A stretch of 38,859 nt of DNA from CAZBZG01 sp964496245 (GTDB lineage: Bacteria; Planctomycetota; SZUA-567): NCBI GenBank assembly GCA_964496245.1, contig CAZBZG010000002.1:1-38859 (forward strand), in the 5' to 3' direction. Positions 33,751 through 38,859 of this stretch are shown here, in pieces. How positions within the stretch are numbered: the first letter of the stretch is position 1; each line of letters starts with the position of its first letter. Position numbers and translations under genes: made by a program. The notes under the pieces are model-generated. The model was not told where the DNA came from. It did no database searches and saw only the letters and a program-made list of their open reading frames with translations.

Positions 33751-33825
33751 GCCTCTGCCCGCGCATGCCGCGCTGCGATGAACGCACGCGCACCCGTCCA
33801 CCGAATCCATGCGTGCGGCAGAGGC
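33751..33825 (-). terminator. Long-range inverted repeat after bioY
   Basis: GCCTCTGCC (33751-33759) and GGCAGAGGC (33817-33825) are perfect complements, and the adjacent CGCATG/CATGCG extends the stem imperfectly. The loop is about 40 bases. It begins immediately after the bioY stop and may mark the 3' end of its transcript; no T-run is present. Confidence 0.35.
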
Positions 33826-33826
33826 G

Positions 33827-34411
33827 CTAGCGGAGGCGTCCCACCAGCCGCCAGCTTGCCGGCAGGAGCACCGTGGCCAGGCCGATCTTCAGCGCGTCGC
33901 CCACGAGAAACGGGAACACGCCCGCGGCCAACACCGCGTCCCAGGCCACGAACCGCGACAGCCAGCACGCGCCGGCCGCGTAGATGACGAGGTTTCCGAG
34001 GAACATGGCACCGGCCGCGGTCTTGAGGCTGCGGTCCCACCCCCGCTCGCTCAGGAACCCCACGACGCCGGCCGCAGCCAGGAATCCCACGAGATACCCG
34101 CCGGTAGGCCCCACGAATCGGGCCAGACCGCAGGCGCCCCCGGCGAACAGGGGCAGGCCGAGGAAACCCAGGGTCAGGTACGTGAGAACGGTCGCAGGAC
34201 CGCGCCTGGATCCGTAGAGGGCTCCGAGGAGCAGGACGGCCAGGGTCTGACCGGTGACGGGCACCAGGCTGAACGGCAGAACGATCTGGAACTGCGCCGC
34301 AAGGGCGAGCAGCAGACTGCCGCCGCAGACCAGAAGCACTTCGCGTCCCACCCCGGCCTTCGGAAACATGGCCTCGATCATGACCGTTCGACGAATGCCA
34401 GCGCTTTCCAT
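33827..34411 (-). CDS. bioY: Biotin transporter substrate-binding (S) component BioY
   Basis: Inner-membrane biotin-binding S component, working alone or with the ECF energy-coupling module (BioM/BioN), which is not encoded nearby. The 194-residue product has six hydrophobic segments and the BioY hallmarks IVLPFSLVPVTGQTLAVLLL, GALYGSRRGP, LTYLTLGFLGLPLFAGGACG and GPTGGYLVGFLAA. ATG at 34411 has GGGAGG 8 bases upstream; the methionines at residues 11 and 15 are less likely starts. A promoter lies 60-90 bases upstream on the same strand. I see no BirA-type operator. A lone BioY suggests that the organism takes up biotin rather than, or in addition to, making it. Confidence 0.93.
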   Translation of the reverse strand: MESAGIRRTVMIEAMFPKAGVGREVLLVCGGSLLLALAAQFQIVLPFSLVPVTGQTLAVLLLGALYGSRRGPATVLTYLTLGFLGLPLFAGGACGLARFVGPTGGYLVGFLAAAGVVGFLSERGWDRSLKTAAGAMFLGNLVIYAAGACWLSRFVAWDAVLAAGVFPFLVGDALKIGLATVLLPASWRLVGRLR

Positions 34412-34472
34412 GTGTACCACCTCCCTGGATTCCTGCTGCAGGACGGCGCAATCCGCGCCGAACGAGCCGTGC

Positions 34473-34501
34473 ATTGTAGCCGCTCGCCCCTGCCGCAGCA
34501 A
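34473..34501 (-). promoter_or_regulatory. Candidate promoter of bioY
   Basis: On the minus strand TTGCTG (34501-34496) and TACAAT (34478-34473) are separated by 17 bases. The leader of about 55 bases contains a short GGCGC/GCGCC hairpin. Confidence 0.55.
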
Positions 34502-34581
34502 GAGATTTGTGCGACCCCTGCCGGAAGGTGCAGGGGCCAGCCGCGCCCCTCCTCCCCCTTCCCCCACCCCGCGGTTTTGGC

Positions 34582-34609
34582 TTGACGTGTCGTGGCCGCC
34601 GGATAGACT
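34582..34609 (+). promoter_or_regulatory. Promoter of the Tad/Flp pilus genes
   Basis: TTGACG (34582-34587) and TAGACT (34604-34609) are separated by 16 bases and lie 31 bases before the first pilin ATG. It is divergent from the bioY promoter. Confidence 0.6.
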
Positions 34610-34639
34610 TTACCGCAGAGAGGGGTACAGGGGTCCGCG

Positions 34640-34828
34640 ATGACCAGGCCGCATCCACGCAAGCGAAAGACCGGCGAGCAAGGGGCGGTGGCCATCGAGT
34701 ACATCCTCGTCTGCGCCCTGCTCGTACTGGGCGTGGCCGTGAGCGTGCCCCTGGCCATGGAGCGTTTCGGATATGCCTACCGCGTGATTTCTGCGGTCGT
34801 GTGTTCTCCGTTTCCCGCCGGGTGGTGA
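34640..34828 (+). CDS. Flp-type pilin-like prepilin, 62 aa
   Basis: A short prepilin of the Flp (type IVb) class. The leader MTRPHPRKRKTGEQG is basic, and the peptidase site lies before AVAIEY, with Glu at +5 and Tyr at +6 as in Flp pilins. A hydrophobic helix follows (ILVCALLVLGVAVSVPLA), then a short tail with one Cys. It would be cleaved by the prepilin peptidase encoded at 35264 and assembled by the Tad machine. GGGG 7-9 bases upstream is a modest ribosome site. The second pilin gene follows after 26 bases. Confidence 0.8.
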   Translation: MTRPHPRKRKTGEQGAVAIEYILVCALLVLGVAVSVPLAMERFGYAYRVISAVVCSPFPAGW

Positions 34829-34854
34829 GGCGGGTGTGGATCAGGAGGAAACAG

Positions 34855-35106
34855 ATGGATACGGAACTCAGGAGACGGCAGCGGCAGAAGGGTGCTGTGG
34901 CGCTCGAGTACATCCTGCTCGCAGCGCTGGTGGCGATCGGCCTGATCGGGGCGTTCGTGTACTTCCGCAACAAGGCCAAGGAATCCGTGGAGAGCATCGC
35001 CGACACCACGTCGGATGCAGTCGAGACATCCACCAAGGATGCCGAGGACGGCCTGAGCGGCTTCGAAGCCAGTGACACGGGCGGCGGTTCGGGCGGCGGC
35101 GACTAG
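34855..35106 (+). CDS. Flp-type pilin-like prepilin, 83 aa
   Basis: Second prepilin with the leader MDTELRRRQRQKG and cleavage before AVALEY (Glu +5, Tyr +6), followed by the helix ILLAALVAIGLIGAFVYF. Its tail differs from the first pilin: a charged helical stretch (NKAKESVESIADTTSDAVET) and a Gly/Ser end (SDTGGGSGGGD). The strong AGGAGG at 34843-34848 supports ATG at 34855, suggesting higher translation than the first pilin. The open frame upstream of the ATG is a shadow. Which of the two is the major pilin is unknown; the ribosome site favours this one. Confidence 0.87.
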   Translation: MDTELRRRQRQKGAVALEYILLAALVAIGLIGAFVYFRNKAKESVESIADTTSDAVETSTKDAEDGLSGFEASDTGGGSGGGD

Positions 35107-35215
35107 CCCCCTGCCTGCCTTGCGGACGGCTGTTGCCTCGGACGGCGCCCCCCGGGGCAGGCCGCTTCCTTCCCGTCGGAATTGGAGGCGGGGGTACCCT
35201 TTGGCGTTTCGCAGA

Positions 35216-35240
35216 GTGCCCGGGAGTGCCCGGGCACTTT
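35216..35240 (+). terminator. Hairpin between pilin genes and prepilin peptidase
   Basis: GTGCCCGGG (35216-35224) and CCCGGGCAC (35229-35237) form a perfect 9-bp stem with a 4-base loop, followed by TTTC. It sits in the 157-base gap after the second pilin and could act as a partial terminator that keeps pilin transcripts more abundant than the downstream genes. Confidence 0.5.
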
Positions 35241-35263
35241 CTGCATCCGGACTGCGAGATCCC

Positions 35264-35794
35264 ATGCTCCTGTGGGTACAGCACATCGCCCTGGTGGTCA
35301 TCCTGGGCCTGGCCGCCTTCTGGGACTGCCGCTTTCAACGGATCCCCAATTGGCTGAATTTGGCCGGCCTCGGCCTGGCCGTGGCCGTGGTGGCGGGCGC
35401 CCGGATCACGGGCGCTGAGACCCGGGTGGACGATGCGCTGCTGGGCCTGGTGATCGCCGGCGGGGTCATGCTCTTCCTCTATCTCGGCGGCGGCCTCGGC
35501 GGAGGCGATGTCAAACTGGCGCCCGCCTTCGGACTGCTCGCCGGCTATCCGGACGTCGTCCGCTACCTCTTTTACGGCGGTTTGGCTGCGCTGGCCCTGA
35601 TCCTGGGGCGCCTCGCCTGGCGCGGCGAACTGGGCGGACACGCCAAGCGCATCTGCCGCAAGCCCTTCCGTGTCCTCAACCCGGGCGCCGCCCAGGAGGC
35701 GGCCGCAACCCCGGAAACCGCCCCCGCTGCCACCAGCTTCGCCCTGGCCCTCTTGATCGGCGTGGTCTGGGTCTGGCTCATGCGGGAACTGTGA
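35264..35794 (+). CDS. Prepilin peptidase, TadV/CpaA type
   Basis: Inner-membrane aspartic peptidase that cleaves Flp and TadE-type prepilins. The 176-residue product lacks the N-terminal methylase domain of PilD, as in TadV/CpaA. The first catalytic Asp lies in FWDCRFQRIPNWLN and the second in GGGLGGGDVKLAPAFGLLAG (GxGD motif). Several hydrophobic segments follow, and an Ala-rich stretch (AAQEAAATPETAPAAT) separates the last helix. ATG at 35264 places the first motif at the usual distance from the N-terminus; its ribosome site is weak. The open frame starts earlier, but that part has no coding features. Confidence 0.9.
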   Translation: MLLWVQHIALVVILGLAAFWDCRFQRIPNWLNLAGLGLAVAVVAGARITGAETRVDDALLGLVIAGGVMLFLYLGGGLGGGDVKLAPAFGLLAGYPDVVRYLFYGGLAALALILGRLAWRGELGGHAKRICRKPFRVLNPGAAQEAAATPETAPAATSFALALLIGVVWVWLMREL

Positions 35795-35843
35795 GTTTTT
35801 CGATTGGCTGACAGCCAGGAGCCACAGCCCCCCCCTTTTTCCC

Positions 35844-35872
35844 TTTACAGCCGCGCGATTCTGGCGTAGAAG
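35844..35872 (+). promoter_or_regulatory. Candidate promoter before the TadE-like gene
   Basis: TTTACA (35844-35849) and TAGAAG (35867-35872) are separated by 17 bases, about 50 bases before the GTG start at 35925. Confidence 0.4.
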
Positions 35873-35924
35873 AATCCCCGTCCAAGGCGGGTTGCAGCAA
35901 GGCCTTGGAGGGGAGAATGCCGTC

Positions 35925-36548
35925 GTGAACGGTTTGCACGCATGCACGCAGCCGCGAACGCTCTGCCGAGCGCTGAGGCGTCTCTGGCGCGACGAGTCGG
36001 GCGTGGTCATGCTCGAGACCGTGCTCGTCTTTCCCCTGCAGCTGCTCGTGACCATGATCATCATCCAGGTCGCGCACATGTACACGGCAGCCAACGTGCT
36101 CCACTACGCGGCTTACCAGGGCACGCGCACGTATGCGCTCAACTTCCACCAGAACCAGATCGCAGCCAAGCGACTCGGCAACCGCGCGGCCTGGGGGATC
36201 GCCAGCACCATCAACAACGTGGCCGGCGGCCCCGCCCACATCCGCGTACCGAACCGCCGGTACGCCTATCCCGGATTCGACGCTTTCGGCCGGGCCCAGA
36301 TGGCCATGCTCTTGGGCACGACCGGCGATCCTGTGCACGCACCCGAATGCGTGGCCTGGGGCCGGCTGGCCTACTGGCTCGACCTTAGCGTGCCGGTGGG
36401 CGGTCCTTTCGTGTATCACGTCATGCCGGACGCCAAGACCAAGACGCGGCCCTCGGCCCACGGCGCGATCGGCCAGGCCCTGATGCAGCAGAACGCGCGG
36501 ATCTACAAGCCCTGGCCCGACGCGCCCGAGCCGTCCAAGGGCCCGTAA
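35925..36548 (+). CDS. TadE-like pseudopilin
   Basis: A 207-residue protein with the TadE signature: a basic leader, then DESGVVMLETVLVFPLQLLV, in which Gly precedes the cleavage site and Glu is at +5, followed by a single hydrophobic helix. TadE-family proteins are processed by the prepilin peptidase and help to assemble the Flp pilus in the periplasm. GTG at 35925 has GGAGGGGAGA at 35907-35916; a TTG further upstream in frame lies inside the ribosome-site region and is unlikely. Residues after the helix (AANVLHYAAYQGTRTYALNF) match TadE proteins in having a small helix with Ala and Tyr. The TadG-like gene follows after 29 bases. Confidence 0.85.
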   Translation: MNGLHACTQPRTLCRALRRLWRDESGVVMLETVLVFPLQLLVTMIIIQVAHMYTAANVLHYAAYQGTRTYALNFHQNQIAAKRLGNRAAWGIASTINNVAGGPAHIRVPNRRYAYPGFDAFGRAQMAMLLGTTGDPVHAPECVAWGRLAYWLDLSVPVGGPFVYHVMPDAKTKTRPSAHGAIGQALMQQNARIYKPWPDAPEPSKGP

Positions 36549-36577
36549 CGCCTGCGACGGACAGAGGATCTTCGCCC

Positions 36578-37831
36578 GTGCGAACGCTCGCCCGACATCT
36601 GACCCACCGCCTGCGCGCCCTCCCGCGCGACGAGAACGGGCAGAGCGCGCTCTTCGCCGTGCTCACCCTGATGCTGCTGATGATCGTCATCGCCTACACC
36701 TACAACGTGGGCACCACCGTGAGCCAGCGGGTGCGCCTGCAGAACGCGGCGGACGCGGCCGCCTACTCGGGCGCCGTGGTCGAAGCCAACGCCCTCTCGT
36801 CCATTGCGTGGCTCAACAACTGCGAGACGTACCTCCACGCCAAACTCGAGCAGCACATGCTGGACGTGGTCATGTACTCGACCGCGAGTTCGATCGCCAA
36901 TTGGGGCAAGTACACAAGAGACCATTTCGGCGGCTCCAAGGACACGGACACCAAGAAGCCCAAGAAGCACAAGGACCGCGAGAAGTACGAGTGGCATCCC
37001 TTCATCACCTATTTCGTGCCCATCCCCTTCGTGGTCCACAACGGCAAGCTCGAGACGAACGTCTTCGGACAGCTCACGGCGCTCGACGGCGCCCCGGCCA
37101 ACGGCTACCCGCCGGCGGACGAATTCAAGACGGTCTTCGACAAGCTGACCTTCAAGAAGAAGCTGCCTGCGACCACGCTGCAGGACCTGGCCGACGCGAT
37201 GAAGGACAACCTCAGCGGCCTCGACTTCGGCGAGGACAATCCGCTCGACGCCATCCTGGAAGGCGCCACCGAGGCCATGAAGGACTTCGGCTCCGATCTG
37301 CCCGGCATCATTCTGGACACCATCGTCGACACCGTGAAGACCGAGATCTCCAACCTGATGAAGAACCTGGTCTCCTATCTCGTCAAGGGAAAGACCCCCA
37401 CCATCTCGATCAGCAAGATCATGAAGACCCTGGTCAAGAAGCTCGTGGAGAACATGAAGGCTGCGCTCCTCGATGCCATCAAGGAATTTCTGGGCAATGT
37501 CTTCGATTCGTTGACCAGTTCGGTCAAGGACTACCTGCTCGGCCTGATCGACAAACTGCTGGAGTTCGAGAAACAGCAGTACAGCACGTTCGAGGAGGTC
37601 TTCGACGAAGACCTCTACTCCCGTCTCCGCAGCAAGTACGGCCCGTCCGTCTCGGTTGCGAACGCAGAGGACGTGGTCAATGTCACCAAGGACAACGTGC
37701 TCAAGGACGCCACCACCTGGATCGCCAATCCCGACACCCAGAAGCGGCCGGGCGAGCTCTGGATCCGCCAGCTCTCGCTCGCGGCCTCGGCCATCGCCAA
37801 CCACCCAATTCGTCTATCCGGCCGGGTTTGA
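36578..37831 (+). CDS. TadG-like (Tad domain) protein, 5' part, frame broken near assembly gap
   Basis: GTG at 36578 has AGAGGA upstream. The N-terminus carries the Tad/TadG domain: DENGQSALFAVLTLMLLMIV as leader and helix, then RVRLQNAADAAAYSGAVVEA, the classic TadG motif. The rest is a long helical, Lys-rich region without a family I recognise. The frame stops at 37829-37831, but the coding pattern shifts earlier: after IANHP (about 37808) a different frame reads FVYPAGFEMLADR up to the N run. I therefore read a base error near 37803-37810 and one gene continuing across the gap to the window end. Treat the C-terminal six residues of this frame as artefact. Confidence 0.75.
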   Translation: MRTLARHLTHRLRALPRDENGQSALFAVLTLMLLMIVIAYTYNVGTTVSQRVRLQNAADAAAYSGAVVEANALSSIAWLNNCETYLHAKLEQHMLDVVMYSTASSIANWGKYTRDHFGGSKDTDTKKPKKHKDREKYEWHPFITYFVPIPFVVHNGKLETNVFGQLTALDGAPANGYPPADEFKTVFDKLTFKKKLPATTLQDLADAMKDNLSGLDFGEDNPLDAILEGATEAMKDFGSDLPGIILDTIVDTVKTEISNLMKNLVSYLVKGKTPTISISKIMKTLVKKLVENMKAALLDAIKEFLGNVFDSLTSSVKDYLLGLIDKLLEFEKQQYSTFEEVFDEDLYSRLRSKYGPSVSVANAEDVVNVTKDNVLKDATTWIANPDTQKRPGELWIRQLSLAASAIANHPIRLSGRV

Positions 37832-37849
37832 GATGTTGGCGGACCGAAG

Positions 37850-37859
37850 NNNNNNNNNN
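37850..37859. other. Scaffold gap of 10 N
   Basis: Ten undetermined bases lie inside the TadG-like gene. Reading-frame shifts occur on both sides within about 50 bases, so the contig ends here are unreliable. The true gap length is unknown. Confidence 0.95.
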
Positions 37860-37893
37860 ACTTCACGTTTCCGTTCAGCAACTATGAGGCGAA

Positions 37894-38859
37894 GTGCTCT
37901 ACAGCGTAAGCTACAACGCCCCGCCCGACGCGCTGGTCGCCATCTACCCCGCGCCCGCGCTCCCCGGCACCGGTGCGAGCAGCGATCCGTACGACAATGC
38001 AGCGCCCGCAGGCACCCGCGTCTTCAACGGCAAACCCGCGCTCAAGCCCGACGACGCGTCCGCCCCCTCCGCGTTCTTCCGCTACGACGCCTATCCCACG
38101 GGCGACGATTTCGTGGAGACGAACCGCTTCCTGGCCGAGTCCCGCCGCCAGGCCCACGCGCAGGGCATGAAGTACGTACGCAAGAAGAAGCCCGAGGACG
38201 ACGAAGTGGCCGAAGAAGAGCGGGTCCAGGGGCCGGTGGACAGCATCATCCTGAAGCCCGAGATCAGCCACTGGTGGAACGAGCGCGACGGCGTAGTCGA
38301 AGAGGAGGGCGAGCCGTTTCTAGGCATCCTCCGCTGCTGGAACCGGAAGGACCGACTCGTGGAGTGGGCGGAGCCGCCCGATGACGACTCCGAGTGGGAG
38401 TTCTGCCCCATCGGATACGCGCCGGGCAAGACCCCGGGCTCACCCATGGCCAAACCGCTGGACGAGGAGAACGCAGCCGACGGCCACTGGCACGTCAAAC
38501 ACGGACACTCGCACGGCGAGGGCTGCGTGCGCTCCTGGGGCGGGCTGTGCCTGGGGATCTATCCGCTGCCGCTCCTGCCGCTCTACGGCCGATCCTGGCT
38601 CTGCTTCTACAAGTGCATCATCCTCGAGATCGCCTGGCAAATCTCGCCGGTCCAGCGCCACCACATGCAGTTCCTCAACCACCAGGCCACCTACCACTGG
38701 GACGGCCTGGTCGAGTCCGAGGACAACAAGCACATCTACTGCGAGGTGGCGGTCAGCAACCGCACCTCCACCAAGGTGCCCAAAGACAGCGGCGCGGAGT
38801 CCGAAGTCAAGACCCAATACCCGGACCTGGTCCCGGGCTTGCGCTTTCCCAAGATCTGC
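37894..38859 (+). CDS. TadG-like protein, 3' part (partial, runs off window)
   Basis: This frame is open for 322 codons from 37894 to the window end and reads as protein (VLYSVSYNAPPDALVAIYPA, then FFRYDAYPTGDDFVETNRFL). Immediately upstream another frame reads FTFPFSNYEAK up to 37894; adding one base there gives EAKVLYS, so a single missing G at about 37893 probably caused the shift. I take it as the continuation of the gene starting at 36578. The segment is rich in Trp, His and Cys, with HWHVKHGHSHGEGC near the middle, which could bind metal. The GTG at 37894 is the first codon of the open stretch, not a supported start. Confidence 0.6.
   Translation, partial: MLYSVSYNAPPDALVAIYPAPALPGTGASSDPYDNAAPAGTRVFNGKPALKPDDASAPSAFFRYDAYPTGDDFVETNRFLAESRRQAHAQGMKYVRKKKPEDDEVAEEERVQGPVDSIILKPEISHWWNERDGVVEEEGEPFLGILRCWNRKDRLVEWAEPPDDDSEWEFCPIGYAPGKTPGSPMAKPLDEENAADGHWHVKHGHSHGEGCVRSWGGLCLGIYPLPLLPLYGRSWLCFYKCIILEIAWQISPVQRHHMQFLNHQATYHWDGLVESEDNKHIYCEVAVSNRTSTKVPKDSGAESEVKTQYPDLVPGLRFPKIC

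Noticed and set aside
1..38859. CRISPR array, insertion sequence or prophage
   Set aside because: No regularly spaced short direct repeats, transposase, or phage structural genes were found; the only short repeats are the two REP-like pairs.

Overview
The window is a GC-rich bacterial scaffold piece with strong Shine-Dalgarno sites, sigma70-type promoters, outer-membrane export genes and lipoproteins, so the host is a Gram-negative bacterium. A run of 10 N at 37850-37859 shows that it is scaffolded draft sequence. Several traits recall Planctomycetota, Lentisphaerota and other uncultivated PVC-like lineages: a Ser/Thr kinase with a DWG instead of DFG motif fused to a formylglycine-generating-enzyme (FGE) domain, an FHA-GAF-cyclase-like protein, and a giant repetitive protein with an N-terminal LEER-type motif. 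This placement is inference; no rRNA or marker gene is present.

Layout. 1-4747 (minus): oligopeptide ABC uptake operon oppA-oppB-oppC-oppD, with oppD cut by the window edge and oppC carrying an unusual insertion of about 160 residues. 5003-8174 (minus): a MoxR-family AAA+ ATPase (CbbQ/NorQ type) and its VWA partner (CbbO/NorD type). 8500-9537: a small unknown gene facing a small helix-turn-helix gene, with a pair of inverted REP-like hairpins between them. 9957-17216 (plus): a 2419-residue repeat protein with a DUF4347 domain, cadherin-like and VCBS-type repeats, one LamG domain and a coiled-coil tail. A second REP-like pair covers its stop codon. 17277-29075 (minus): six co-directional genes (FHA-GAF-degenerate cyclase, TolC-like outer-membrane factor, HlyD adaptor, GAF-TM-HlyD protein, PqqD-like/M50 protease/HlyD protein, kinase-FGE protein). 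29400-33102: two convergent exported proteins of unknown function. 33229-33304: tRNA-Val(CAC) with promoter and terminator. 33417-34411 (minus): a small conserved unknown gene and bioY. 34640-38859 (plus): start of a Tad/Flp pilus locus with two Flp pilins, a prepilin peptidase, a TadE-like pseudopilin and a TadG-like protein that is broken by the N gap and runs off the window.

The most interesting block is 9957-29075. The minus-strand operon contains an outer-membrane factor and three different adaptor proteins, two of them anchored by membrane modules that are not transporters (a GAF-TM anchor and an M50 site-2 protease). There is no ABC or RND pump. It sits tail to tail with a giant surface-type protein that has no Sec signal but has an N-terminal LEER-type motif. 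I infer a possible dedicated export or signalling machine for the giant protein, with a kinase and a phosphothreonine-reading FHA protein as its control layer. The FHA protein's cyclase domain has lost key catalytic residues, and the kinase has 11 degenerate N-terminal repeats that all keep one threonine.
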